Origin: JAZKJD01 sp040384585
GTDB lineage: Bacteria > Pseudomonadota > Gammaproteobacteria > Diplorickettsiales > Diplorickettsiaceae
DNA: 64,000 nt
Assembly (NCBI GenBank): GCA_040384585.1
Contig: JAZKJD010000012.1
Span: 62,001-126,000 of the forward strand
Direction: 5' to 3'
The translations under genes were made by a program, and so were the position numbers. Below the pieces are notes generated by a model. It was not told the DNA's origin. It did not search any database and saw only the letters and a list, made by a program, of their open reading frames with translations. Positions 35,128 through 43,472 of this stretch are shown piece after piece; the stretch's first letter is position 1, and each line of letters opens with the position of its first letter.

Positions 35128-35400
35128 TCAAATATTAGCAGTTTCTAACTCCTCATCACAACTTTGTGTATCGTTGCTTTCTTCTATAGTGGCCAATTTA
35201 ACGTTTCGTGCAGGAACGACTGTCGAAATAGCATGTTTGTAGACCATTTGGCTTACTGAGTTTTTTAATAATACTACAAATTGATCAAAAGACTCTACCA
35301 AGCCCTGCAGTTTGATTCCATTAACGAGATAAATTGAAACTGGGACTTTTTCTTTACGCAGCGCGTTTAGAAAAGGATCTTGTAGTTGCCCTTTAGACAT
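35128..35400 (-). CDS. hfq: RNA chaperone Hfq
   Basis: About 90 residues. Start ATG 35400 gives the canonical MSKGQLQDPFLNALRKEKVP; GGAG lies 9 bases upstream, while the frame can be read from 35415. The Sm1 motif (VSIYLVNGIKLQGLVESFDQ) and the Sm2 motif (VYKHAISTVVP) are complete, giving a hexamer that binds sRNA and poly(A)/U-rich RNA. The C-terminus is a short acidic tail (EESNDTQSCDEELE). It stands apart from hflX, which is absent here, and is followed by P3b then hflK-hflC on the same strand. Confidence 0.96.
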   Translation of the reverse strand: MSKGQLQDPFLNALRKEKVPVSIYLVNGIKLQGLVESFDQFVVLLKNSVSQMVYKHAISTVVPARNVKLATIEESNDTQSCDEELETANI

Positions 35401-35592
35401 AATTAGCTTCTCCATGCAAATTTAAATATAAGTATAATCTCAAAAAGCCTTGGTCTTAAATTTATTTAACTTATAACCAAGTCTTGTAAGTTTAGCATGG
35501 GAAATGAATAGGGCATAGTCCTGGTGATGCAATGGGTATTTTGAGCTATTTTTAACGCAGTAGATAGCGACAAGGGGCTTTAGGGACAGAGC

Positions 35593-38277
35593 CTAATGGG
35601 CTTCGTCCCAGTTAAGCCCGGTGTTGATAGCAACAAGTAATGGTACGCTTAGTTTTACTGCATTGACCATGCGATCTTCAATGAGCCTTTTCGCAGTATC
35701 CTGGCAAGATTCTGCTGTTTCAACGACTAATTCATCATGCACTTGCATAATCATATGGGCGTCGAGGTTTTCTGATGAAAAAGCATGATCGATGTCTACC
35801 ATGGCCTTTTTTATAATATCGGCAGCACTACCCTGTAAGGGTGCGTTGATGGCGGCACGCTCACTCGCTCTTCGCTGTAGCGGGTCACTGGCATTGATTC
35901 TAGGTAAACGTAAGCGTCGCCCAAGAAGCGTAGTGACATAACCTTGTCGCCGTGCTTGTTGACGGGTGTGTTCCATATAATGCTTTACGCCAGGGTAGCG
36001 ATCGAAATAACGATCGATATAGCGTTTGGCTTCTTCACGTTCAATCCCTAATTGTCGCGCTAAACCAAAAGCAGACATACCATAAATAAGGCCAAAATTG
36101 ACCGCTTTGGCACTGCGCCTTTGTTCAGAGCTCACTTTTTCCAGTGGAAGTTTTAGTACTTCTGCCGCGGTGGCTTGATGAATATCAAGACCTTTTGCAA
36201 AGGCCTCTAGTAGCCCCTTGTCTTGGGAAAAATGGGCGACAATACGTAATTCAATTTGTGAATAATCGGCTGAAATAATTCGATAACCCCTAGCGGCAAT
36301 AAAGGCTTGGCGAATTTTTCGGCCTTCTGCGTGGCGCGCGGGGATATTCTGTAGGTTTGGATCCGATGATGAAAGTCTCCCAGTGACAACTGCTGCTTGG
36401 TGATAGGAGGTATGAACGCGTCCAGTTTTTGGATTGATTTGCTGAGGAAGTTTGTCGGTGTAGGTTGATTTTAATTTACTTAAACGTCGGTGTTTTAGAA
36501 TAACCTTGGCTAAGGGGTATTTTATCGCCAGCGTTTGTAAAACGTTTTCAGAGGTCGATGCTTGTCCTGTGGGAGTTTTTTCTAAAATAGGTAAGTGTTG
36601 TTCGGTATATAATAGGGTTTGTAACTGTTTTGGCGAACTTAAGTTGAAGGATTTGCCCGCTAATTCATAGGCTTGTTTTTCCAGTGTGGCAAGACGTTTT
36701 GTCAGTGAAACACTTTGTTTTTTTAGTAATTTTGCATCAATTAAGACACCGTATCGTTCCATACGTGATAATACGGAAACCAGTGGCATTTCCAGTTTGG
36801 TAAAAACATGGCTTAAATCTGGCAATTTGTTTAGTTGTGGCCAAAGTGATGCATGCAATTGTAACGAAATATCCGTATCTTCAGCGGCATAAGCGCCTGC
36901 TACAACAAGATCGATTTGGTTAAAGGTTTTTTGTTTGATTCCTTTACCAGCGATGTCTACGAAATGCGTGGTTTTATAATCAAGATGTTTTAATGCCGCA
37001 CTGTCTAAACTATGCTGATTACTTGCACTATCGAGCAAATAAGATTCTAGCAGGGTATCAAAAGTCAAGCCTTGCAGTTTGATATTGTAATTTGCCAGGA
37101 TACTCATATCGTATTTTAGGTTATGGCCAATTTTTAAATAAGCAGGATCTTCTAAAAAAGGTTTTAATTTATTTAATACCCAATCTCTAGCTAACTGTTT
37201 GGGCGCGTCTGGATAATCGTGTGTAAAAGGAATGTAGACAGCACTTCCTGTTTCCATCGCAAAAGACAAACCGACTAGCTCTGCTTTCATCACATCCAAA
37301 CTGCTTGTTTCTGTATCTAAGGCCCATTGTTTTTTATTTGCTAATTGTTTAAGCCAACGATTGAAGTTGATCTCATCGAGGATAATAGTGTAGTTGGGTT
37401 TAGAAATGATTTGTGCTTCAGTGCCTAAGGTTTTTTCTAATTCTTTTATCCATCCTGTAAACTCAAGTTTTTTAGCCCATTGCATTAACGCGGGTAGATC
37501 AGGGGATTTAGGACGTAAATTCTCTAAAGAGCAATCCAGCTCAACATCTTTCTTAATCGTGACTAATTGCCGAGAAAGCAAAAGTTGATCAAGATTCGCA
37601 CGTAGATTTTCACCCACCTTACCGCTAATTGTGTCAGCGTTTTTGATTAATGTTTCTAGGTTTCCATATTGATTTAGCCACTTAACTGCCGTTTTAGGGC
37701 CTACATTAGGAACACCCGGTACGTTGTCTACGACATCACCTGTCAAGCTTAAATAATCCGCAATTTGTTCTGGTGTTACGCCAAATTTTTTTATGACGCC
37801 TTGACGATCAAGCTGAGTATTATTCATGGTGTTGATTAAGGTAATATTTTTATCAACTAATTGTGCAAAGTCTTTGTCACCTGTGGAGATTAAGACAGGC
37901 CAATTTTGTTGAATGGCTTTTTTCGCTAAGCTGGCGATGACATCATCAGCTTCAACACCTTCTTGTACCAATCGAGGTAGGCCCATACAGTCAACAAGGG
38001 CATAAAGCGCTGCTATTTGTTGTTGTAACTCGTCTGGCATCGTAGGCCGGTTGGCTTTATAAGCCGTGTATAAGTCTTCACGAAACGTTTTACCTTTGGC
38101 ATCAAATATGACACCGATATACTCAGGCTGATAGTCTTTAAGTAGCTTACGCAGCATACTAATGACGCCATAAATGGCTCCAGTGGGTTCGCCTTTTGAA
38201 TTGCTTAAAGGAGGAAGGGCGTGGTAGGCACGATACAGATAAGACGTGCCATCAACTAAAATAAGCGGTTTTTTCAT
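35593..38277 (-). CDS. polA: DNA polymerase I
   Basis: 894 residues with three domains. The 5'-3' exonuclease occupies about 1-290 (LILVDGTSYLYRAYHALPPL; GVEADDVIASLA; STGDKDFAQLV). The 3'-5' exonuclease is near 300-500, with its metal-binding DTET motif at about 322 (KQWALDTETSSLD), so proofreading seems intact. The polymerase domain covers 520-894: SSDPNLQNIPARHAEGRKI, ADYSQIELRIVAHFS, RRSAKAVNFGLIYGMSAFGL (O helix) and QVHDELVVE (palm C motif). It acts in repair and Okazaki fragment maturation. The 3' end overlaps a short dispersed motif that also occurs near epmB (see 53248). Confidence 0.97.
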   Translation of the reverse strand: MKKPLILVDGTSYLYRAYHALPPLSNSKGEPTGAIYGVISMLRKLLKDYQPEYIGVIFDAKGKTFREDLYTAYKANRPTMPDELQQQIAALYALVDCMGLPRLVQEGVEADDVIASLAKKAIQQNWPVLISTGDKDFAQLVDKNITLINTMNNTQLDRQGVIKKFGVTPEQIADYLSLTGDVVDNVPGVPNVGPKTAVKWLNQYGNLETLIKNADTISGKVGENLRANLDQLLLSRQLVTIKKDVELDCSLENLRPKSPDLPALMQWAKKLEFTGWIKELEKTLGTEAQIISKPNYTIILDEINFNRWLKQLANKKQWALDTETSSLDVMKAELVGLSFAMETGSAVYIPFTHDYPDAPKQLARDWVLNKLKPFLEDPAYLKIGHNLKYDMSILANYNIKLQGLTFDTLLESYLLDSASNQHSLDSAALKHLDYKTTHFVDIAGKGIKQKTFNQIDLVVAGAYAAEDTDISLQLHASLWPQLNKLPDLSHVFTKLEMPLVSVLSRMERYGVLIDAKLLKKQSVSLTKRLATLEKQAYELAGKSFNLSSPKQLQTLLYTEQHLPILEKTPTGQASTSENVLQTLAIKYPLAKVILKHRRLSKLKSTYTDKLPQQINPKTGRVHTSYHQAAVVTGRLSSSDPNLQNIPARHAEGRKIRQAFIAARGYRIISADYSQIELRIVAHFSQDKGLLEAFAKGLDIHQATAAEVLKLPLEKVSSEQRRSAKAVNFGLIYGMSAFGLARQLGIEREEAKRYIDRYFDRYPGVKHYMEHTRQQARRQGYVTTLLGRRLRLPRINASDPLQRRASERAAINAPLQGSAADIIKKAMVDIDHAFSSENLDAHMIMQVHDELVVETAESCQDTAKRLIEDRMVNAVKLSVPLLVAINTGLNWDEAH

Positions 38278-38370
38278 TAGTTAAGCGAGTGAGTGTTTAC
38301 GCATCTCCATTATGATAGCATATACCTCCTAAACTAAGCCGCAACTGCAATGCAATGGTGAGGTTATTTT

Positions 38371-39435
38371 ATGCGTATTGAGCAAGAAATAAAATTAGAT
38401 TTTAAAGATGTCTTAATTCGTCCTAAACGCAGTACCTTGCAAACACGGGCGGATGTTGATCTAACACGGGAATATCTTTTTAAACACTCACAATTTTCTT
38501 GGAAAGGTATTCCTATTATTGCTTCCAATATGGATCATATTGGGACTTTTGCCATGGCAAAAAGTTTAGCAAAACATAAGTTACTGACGGCCATTGATAA
38601 ATTTGCTAGCCTAAAAGCGTGGAAGCAGTTTTATGCTAAGAATCAAAAATTACGTAATTACTGTTTAGCAACGACGGGTATAAAAAAAGAGGACGGTGAA
38701 TTGCTAGAGAAAATACTGAAGGTGGTTCCTACGCCTTTTATTTGTATTGATGTAGCCAATGGTTATACGCAGCGCTTTGTTGACTGTGTTCGAGGTTTAC
38801 GCAAAAAATATCCGAAAAAAACCTTGGTGGCTGGGAATGTTGTGACGGCCGAAATGGCAGAAGAATTGGTTTTGGCGGGGGCAGATATTATTAAAGTAGG
38901 GATAGGACCAGGCTCTGTTTGTACCACGCGCTTGAAAACAGGCGTGGGTTATCCGCAATTATCCGCTATTATTGAATGTGCAGATGCTGTGCACGGGTTA
39001 GGAGGCCATTTATGTGCAGACGGGGGTTGTGTTTCTCCGGGCGATGTCGCTAAAGCGTTTGCGGCGGGAGCGGATTTTGTTATGCTAGGCGGTATGCTGT
39101 CAGGACATGAGGAATGTTCGGGAGAAAAAATACAGGAAGATGGGAAATGGTTTATGCGGTTTTATGGGATGAGTTCGAATGAAGCCATGGTTAAACATCA
39201 TGGCAGGATTAATTCCTATCGTGCAAGCGAAGGTCGTTCAGTGAATGTCCCTTATCGAGGCAGGGTGGAAAATACCATACTCGATATTTTAGGGGGCCTA
39301 CGTTCCACTTGTACCTATGTAGGCGCACAGCGTTTAAAAGAACTTTCGAAACGTACCACTTTTTTACGTGTGACGCAGCAGCTTAATGAGGTTTTTGCCG
39401 CACTACAGATAAATGAATTAGTCAATGATAACTAA
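38371..39435 (+). CDS. guaC: GMP reductase
   Basis: 354 residues. It converts GMP to IMP and ammonia with NADPH, linking guanine salvage to adenine nucleotides. The TIM-barrel start LDFKDVLIRPKRSTLQTRADVDL is a GuaC signature. C184 in GIGPGSVCTTRLKTGVGYPQ is the catalytic Cys. VAGNVVTAEMAEELVLAGADIIKVG and ADGGCVSPGDVAKAFAAGADFVMLGGM bind the phosphate. There are no CBS domains, which separates it from GuaB. An aggt ribosome site and a short gap separate it from the divergent polA. Confidence 0.96.
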   Translation: MRIEQEIKLDFKDVLIRPKRSTLQTRADVDLTREYLFKHSQFSWKGIPIIASNMDHIGTFAMAKSLAKHKLLTAIDKFASLKAWKQFYAKNQKLRNYCLATTGIKKEDGELLEKILKVVPTPFICIDVANGYTQRFVDCVRGLRKKYPKKTLVAGNVVTAEMAEELVLAGADIIKVGIGPGSVCTTRLKTGVGYPQLSAIIECADAVHGLGGHLCADGGCVSPGDVAKAFAAGADFVMLGGMLSGHEECSGEKIQEDGKWFMRFYGMSSNEAMVKHHGRINSYRASEGRSVNVPYRGRVENTILDILGGLRSTCTYVGAQRLKELSKRTTFLRVTQQLNEVFAALQINELVNDN

Positions 39436-39650
39436 GGTTGTCGTCATTTGCGTAAGTCCAAAGACATAAAAGGTGTTCTGTAAGTTTTAAAATGGACAAA
39501 GGCAATAGACCACTTGCATAACCCAGTGATGGGCTTGAGTTCAAGGCAAACAATAGTCGAGGAACCGGAGTTTACATGAGTAAATGGGGACCGTAGACTA
39601 GCGTTTAACGATGAAATCAAGTCTGTCACGCAGCTTATGCAGGAGGTCTA
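39436..39650. other. intergenic stretch, no gene recognised
   Basis: Between guaC and ccmE. It contains several short inverted pieces and looks like a dispersed non-coding repeat, but no second copy is in the window. A 61-codon reverse frame exists with no ribosome site or recognisable product. AGGAGG at 39641-39646 serves ccmE. Confidence 0.35.
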
Positions 39651-40067
39651 ATGAATGCAGTCCAAAAACAACGTTTATATTTTATGCTGCTGCTGCTTGT
39701 CATCCTGACAGCAGTGCTTGCTTTAGCGCTTTATGCGTTAAAACAAAACATTAATTTATTTTATACTCCCACGCAAATTGCCAATGGCAAAGTGGTTTCG
39801 GGCCAATTCTTTCGTTTAGGCGGGCAAGTAACGAAAGGGTCGATGAAGCATAGTACCAGTAGCTTACAAATTTCTTTTGTAGTCAGCGATCCCTTGCACA
39901 ATGTATTAGTTGAATATGAAGGTGTTTTACCTGATTTATTCCGTGAAGGACAATCAGTCGTTATAGAAGGAAGTTTGGACCAAGCAGGAATTATGCAAGC
40001 GAAAAGGGTACTGGCGAAGCATGACGAGCGATATATACCGCGAGCACATGAAGACGCGAAACGTTAA
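39651..40067 (+). CDS. ccmE: cytochrome c maturation haem chaperone CcmE
   Basis: 138 residues. One N-terminal helix (about 8-28) anchors a periplasmic beta-barrel. The haem-binding His is in LAKHDERYIP, giving the H-x3-Y motif (His about 125). VSGQFFRLGGQVTKGSM and FREGQSVVIEGSL are typical. It receives haem from CcmC/CcmD and passes it to the CcmF/H ligase; no other ccm genes are visible here. AGGAGG upstream gives a strong start. The last ten codons (YIPRAHEDAKR) resemble the P5-type repeat segment at 40802, so the C-terminus may derive from repeat sequence. Confidence 0.93.
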   Translation: MNAVQKQRLYFMLLLLVILTAVLALALYALKQNINLFYTPTQIANGKVVSGQFFRLGGQVTKGSMKHSTSSLQISFVVSDPLHNVLVEYEGVLPDLFREGQSVVIEGSLDQAGIMQAKRVLAKHDERYIPRAHEDAKR

Positions 40068-40073
40068 AACTCG

Positions 40074-40233
40074 TTGAATGAGAAATTTTATTGCATTTTC
40101 AAAAAGATTGATTAGCTGATGGGTCCTGTCACTGGGATAGACTTTTTTTGCTGGCTTACACCGCAAAAGAAAGTCTATCCCGTGCCACCCAGCGTTTTGT
40201 AACAATCTTTTTAAATGTAATAAAACTCATCAA
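40074..40233. repeat. P2c hairpin element (160 bp)
   Basis: The outer arms (TTGAATGAG.. and ..CTCATCAA) extend as a long imperfect stem through AAAAAGATTG / CAATCTTTTT. The core 40122-40190 is GGTCCTGTC, arm ACTGGGATAGACTTTTTTTG, loop CTGGCTTACACC, arm GCAAAAGAAAGTCTATCCCG, GCCACCC. Its stem is unlike P2b but fully complementary. Confidence 0.87.
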
Positions 40234-40264
40234 GTCATCGTAGGTAGGAAAATAGGATATATCA

Positions 40265-40798
40265 ATGGGATGGTTAAAATTAATTGCAGCTATTGTGTCG
40301 ATTGTTATTGCCAGCTTGGCTTATATTTTGTTGACTCGATATTTCCCGAGCGAAGAAGTTTTTTTTATGGGATCAACGTCATTAACACGAGCATTAGCCA
40401 TTGATCTGAGAGTGAAAGCCAGAGATTTTCCTACATTTCTACCAGAAAATTCTGGATTTTTAGTGATACATCCAAATAAATCGTCAGAAGACCATAGAGA
40501 GGATATTCTTGAAACACGTGATATTTTTAATGTAGTAACAAAAACAAATAAAAATGTTATTGAGGAAAATGATACACTTTATCCTGAATTAGAAATACTT
40601 TTTTTGAAAAAAACCTTAGTAGGACTGCGTGCAAATTACGTATCTTTAGCCAGTTTGAGTATACGATCGGTTTTTTTTAATCCAGATTATTTGTCGCAAT
40701 TTTCCGAGTTATACCAAGACACACTACCGCATGCTGCAGGCTATATGCTAATGGCTGATGGCAGTCAACGATTAATCCATGATATTCTAGTAAAGTAG
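40265..40798 (+). CDS. membrane-anchored protein of unknown function (177 aa)
   Basis: I do not recognise the family. MGWLKLIAAIVSIVIASLAY is a single N-terminal membrane helix with no lipobox, so a signal anchor is likely and the rest is probably periplasmic. The soluble part is mixed (LRVKARDFPTFLPENSGFLV, LETRDIFNVVTKTNKNVIEE) with no Cys and no obvious catalytic motif. It sits alone between two repeat elements (P2c at 40074-40233 and P5c at 40802-40997), with ccmE upstream and sdhE downstream. A frame of this length with an ATG is likely real; function unknown. Confidence 0.65.
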   Translation: MGWLKLIAAIVSIVIASLAYILLTRYFPSEEVFFMGSTSLTRALAIDLRVKARDFPTFLPENSGFLVIHPNKSSEDHREDILETRDIFNVVTKTNKNVIEENDTLYPELEILFLKKTLVGLRANYVSLASLSIRSVFFNPDYLSQFSELYQDTLPHAAGYMLMADGSQRLIHDILVK

Positions 40799-40801
40799 AA
40801 T

Positions 40802-40997
40802 TATATACCGCTCGCATTTGAAGATGCGAACTTTTCGAATTCATGGCGAGCCGGTATAACCTATCACCTAACGGGGAAAGCTAAGCTTCCGCCCCGTTAC
40901 TCAAGGGGAGAAATCGCGATTCTCCCCTTGAAAACCCCCATCGCGCAAGGAAAGCACTTGAAAATGCCATCTCGCATTTTCAAGTGCAATGGGTATA
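40802..40997. repeat. P5c composite element with several hairpins
   Basis: Bounded by TATATACCGCTCGCA and CAATGGGTATA. It contains in order: TAACGGGG/CCCCGTTA (40869-40899), TCAAGGGGAGAA/TTCTCCCCTTGA (40901-40931) with inner TCGCGA, and GCACTTGAAAATGC/GCATTTTCAAGTGC (40954-40987), the last a perfect 14-bp stem. Its ends match P5a in reverse orientation. Located just before sdhE. Confidence 0.8.
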
Positions 40998-41009
40998 TGT
41001 GTGTAGTAT

Positions 41010-41249
41010 ATGCAAGAAGAAATAAATCGTTTACGTTGGCAATGTCGTCGAGGAATGTTAGAGCTGGATCTTTTATTATTATCTTTTTTTGATAAGGATT
41101 ATTTGGACTTAAGTGACACTAATAAAGCGTTATTTGAGCAGCTACTCAGTTATCATGACCAAGATCTTTATCAGTGGCTAATTCAACGTAAACCTGTTGT
41201 AGATCCTTTGCTACAAAGGCTTGTAGAGAGTATTGTGCGTGGCCACTAA
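41010..41249 (+). CDS. sdhE: FAD assembly factor SdhE
   Basis: 79 residues, family-typical size. It promotes covalent flavinylation of succinate dehydrogenase SdhA. The N-terminal helix INRLRWQCRRGMLELDLLLLSFFD contains the conserved RG-x-x-E-L motif (RGMLELD) needed for the SdhA contact. The fold is a small five-helix bundle. The ygfX-like gene starts before its stop, the normal ygfY-ygfX arrangement. No fumarate reductase or sdh genes are adjacent. Confidence 0.93.
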   Translation: MQEEINRLRWQCRRGMLELDLLLLSFFDKDYLDLSDTNKALFEQLLSYHDQDLYQWLIQRKPVVDPLLQRLVESIVRGH

Positions 41250-41664
41250 ATTTTTTCGTTTAAAATCTTCCTATTATTTAGCGATAGTATTATTAATTAT
41301 TCATGGAGGTGCGATTGCTTGTCTGTGTTTTTTGCCTTGGCCTTGGTGGTCAAGATTGCTTTTAGCCTTAGCTTGCTTAATGAGTTTCATGGCGCTTTTT
41401 CGTCAGCATGTTTTATTAAGTAATCCACGCTCTGTTATCGAGTTTTGGCAACAAAACGCTGGGCATTGGCAATTAAGAGATAATTTAACAGAGATAAAAA
41501 CAGCAAAATTAGCGGATAACAGTATTTGTACGCGCTATTTTGTGTTATTAAAGTTTGATTGCCTCAAATGTAGGCCTAGATATGTTAGTATCTTAGTGTT
41601 AGCGGATAGCCTAAATGTGAATGACTTTAGGCAGCTACGTCGGCAACTACGTAGCCTATCCTAA
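41233..41664 (+). CDS. ygfX: YgfX family membrane protein
   Basis: 143 residues, partner of SdhE. Two helices (about 14-32 and 34-50: AIVLLIIHGGAIACLCFL and LLLALACLMSFMALF) form a hairpin in the inner membrane, followed by a soluble domain with SVIEFWQQNAGHWQLRDN. E. coli YgfX was called a toxin (CptA) but its role is unsettled. The start is TTG 41233 or GTG 41239, overlapping sdhE by about 11-17 bp, so the two are translationally coupled. Assignment rests on topology, length and position. Confidence 0.75.
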   Translation: MCVATKFFRLKSSYYLAIVLLIIHGGAIACLCFLPWPWWSRLLLALACLMSFMALFRQHVLLSNPRSVIEFWQQNAGHWQLRDNLTEIKTAKLADNSICTRYFVLLKFDCLKCRPRYVSILVLADSLNVNDFRQLRRQLRSLS

Positions 41665-41703
41665 CTCTTTTTCGCCATCATCGTGCCATTGTCAACACAT
41701 CCT
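41665..41703. repeat. P3c solo arm
   Basis: 39 bases from CTCTTTTTCGCC to CAACACATCCT match the reverse complement of the left arm of P3a (21162-21200) with two differences. It begins immediately after the ygfX stop codon and lies just upstream of erpA. Only one arm of the palindrome is present. Confidence 0.8.
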
Positions 41704-41749
41704 AGATTCGTGTACAATTAATACACTTTTCACCAAAGGTTTAGCTTGA

Positions 41750-42187
41750 ATGGCAGAAGCATTACAACAACCCAGTATTCTCTCTGTAGAAGAGGCTTTT
41801 CCTCTAGTTCAACCTATTACTATAACGGAAAATGCGGCTAATAAGGTTTGGGAACTTATACAGGAAGAAGGTAATTTTAAGCTAAAACTCCGTGTATTTA
41901 TCACAGGGGGTGGGTGCTCTGGTTTTCAATATGGCTTTACTTTTGATGAGTCGGTAAATTCCGATGATAGGGTTATTAGTAAGGGACTCTTGAAAAAGGG
42001 CCTTGGGGATACTGATGACGAAGGAGGTGCTGGCGGAATCGTACAGCTTCTGATTGACCCCATGAGCTTAATGTATTTGCTAGGCGCCGAAATTGATTAT
42101 AAATCCGATTTAAGCGGTGAACAATTTATTATTCGTAACCCGAATGCGAAAACAACTTGTGGTTGTGGCGCTTCATTCGCGGCCTAA
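41750..42187 (+). CDS. erpA: iron-sulfur cluster insertion protein ErpA
   Basis: 145 residues. An A-type carrier that delivers [Fe-S] clusters, for example to isoprenoid enzymes IspG/IspH. The cysteines of the cluster site are C56 (GGGCSGFQYGF) and C137-x-C139 at the C-terminus (TTCGCGASF). The N-terminal extension of about 20 residues is longer than the E. coli protein (114 aa). The insert GDTDDEGGAGGIVQLLIDPM is slightly longer than usual. It is preceded by the P3c arm and followed by convergent anmK. Confidence 0.9.
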   Translation: MAEALQQPSILSVEEAFPLVQPITITENAANKVWELIQEEGNFKLKLRVFITGGGCSGFQYGFTFDESVNSDDRVISKGLLKKGLGDTDDEGGAGGIVQLLIDPMSLMYLLGAEIDYKSDLSGEQFIIRNPNAKTTCGCGASFAA

Positions 42188-42221
42188 TTCCGCTAACAAA
42201 GGGATATTTCCATAACAAGGC

Positions 42222-43337
42222 TTAGGTTTTTAGGTAAATTCCACCTAACACAGTAGGATTTCTAGCGCCGGTGACTTCAGGTAGGTTACTCACTTTTCCT
42301 TCTAATGTTTGTTTGGCAAGCCAGCCAAATGCCATGGCTTCTATCCATTCAGAAGGGACTCCGAAATCATCACAAAGTTGAAGACGATGTTGTTGACAAT
42401 GGTTTTCTAAACGCCTTTTTAAATAGGTATTTTTACTTCCTCCGCCGCAAAGTAAGATCGATCCGTGCGAGCTATTGAGTTGTTGAATTGCTGTGGCAAT
42501 GCTAGTTGCTGTCAGTTCACATAGCGTGGCTTGAACGATGACAGGAGTTAATGATTTATTCCACTGCCTAAGTTGTTTTTCTAACCAGACAAGATTAAAG
42601 TAATCCTGGCCAGTACTTTTGGGTGGTTTTGAGAGAAAATAAGGGTCTGATAAAAATTGTTTTAGTAAGCCGTCGTCAAAAACGGCGCTTCCTGCCCAGT
42701 TGCCGTTGTTATCAAACCACTGTTTATGGTGTCGATGTATCCATTTATCCAAGAGTAAGTTAGCAGGACCGGTATCAAAACCAATCACAGGCGCTTTAGC
42801 ATTAGCGGGTAAATAAGTAATATTAGCAATGCCGCCGAGATTAAGCACAATTCTGTCTTCTTTTTCAGTGCGGAAAATAAAATTATGAAAGGCGGGAGTT
42901 AATGGTGCTCCTTGTCCGCCGGCGGCCATATCGCGGCGCCGGAAATCGGCAATGGTAGTGATACCTGTTTTTTCAGCAATAATATTAGGATCACCAATTT
43001 GCATGGTAAATGGATAGCGATGCTGAGGAAAATGAAAAACCGTTTGGCCGTGGCTACCGATAGCAAGAATATCGTTTTTGCAAAAAGAAGTTTTTTCCAA
43101 TAATTTTTTAACAGTATCAGCAAACTCATGGGCTATTTTCAGATCGAGTTCACCAAGCTGAGTTATTTGAATCGAATCGGCACTACACAATTTATTCAAA
43201 TCAAGTCGCAGTTCATCGGGTAAATAAGACTTATGTGTGCTTATCAGTTCCGGAGAAGGAGTGGAAAAATTAACTAAGGCGGCGTCCACAGCATCCATGC
43301 TTGTGCCAGACATCAGGCCGATATAAAGTTTTTTCAT
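42222..43337 (-). CDS. anmK: anhydro-N-acetylmuramic acid kinase
   Basis: 371 residues. It phosphorylates and hydrates 1,6-anhydro-MurNAc to MurNAc-6-phosphate in cell-wall recycling. LYIGLMSGTSMDAVDAALVNF is the N-terminal signature; HGQTVFHFPQ, ADFRRRDMAAGGQGAPLTPAFH and NLGGIANITYL form the ATPase core, and LCGGGSKNTYLKRRLE closes it. All catalytic features (the Asp in DFRRRDMAAGGQG) are present. Convergent with erpA and divergent from the rnpB promoter. Recycling genes are often lost in intracellular relatives, so an intact copy argues for a functional peptidoglycan. Confidence 0.96.
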   Translation of the reverse strand: MKKLYIGLMSGTSMDAVDAALVNFSTPSPELISTHKSYLPDELRLDLNKLCSADSIQITQLGELDLKIAHEFADTVKKLLEKTSFCKNDILAIGSHGQTVFHFPQHRYPFTMQIGDPNIIAEKTGITTIADFRRRDMAAGGQGAPLTPAFHNFIFRTEKEDRIVLNLGGIANITYLPANAKAPVIGFDTGPANLLLDKWIHRHHKQWFDNNGNWAGSAVFDDGLLKQFLSDPYFLSKPPKSTGQDYFNLVWLEKQLRQWNKSLTPVIVQATLCELTATSIATAIQQLNSSHGSILLCGGGSKNTYLKRRLENHCQQHRLQLCDDFGVPSEWIEAMAFGWLAKQTLEGKVSNLPEVTGARNPTVLGGIYLKT

Positions 43338-43373
43338 TGTAGTAGATTAAAAAGAAATGGTGACGCAGTAGTT

Positions 43374-43410
43374 TATACCCATTGCGGGTGAAGTTGCGAG
43401 TTTTCAATTT
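43374..43410. repeat. P5d fragment upstream of rnpB
   Basis: TATACCCATTGCGGGTGAAG followed by TTGCGAG matches the left end of P5a (TATACCCATTATACTTGAAG, TTGCGAA) with a few changes. It lies in the anmK-rnpB gap. Confidence 0.6.
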
Positions 43411-43435
43411 CACGTGCTTTATCTTTGCGGGTAGG

Positions 43436-43465
43436 TTGCAATCCTTACTGGAAAAATAGTACGCT
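43436..43465 (+). promoter_or_regulatory. putative rnpB promoter
   Basis: TTGCAA at 43436-43441 and TACGCT at 43460-43465, 18 bp apart, with the -10 box 7 bases before the first paired base of the RNase P RNA at 43473. The -10 match is only partial. Confidence 0.4.
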
Positions 43466-43472
43466 ACACCAT

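Noticed and set aside
39444..39629. 61-codon reverse frame between guaC and ccmE
   Set aside because: No start signal or motif; it looks like non-coding repeat DNA, though I could not prove a second copy in the window.
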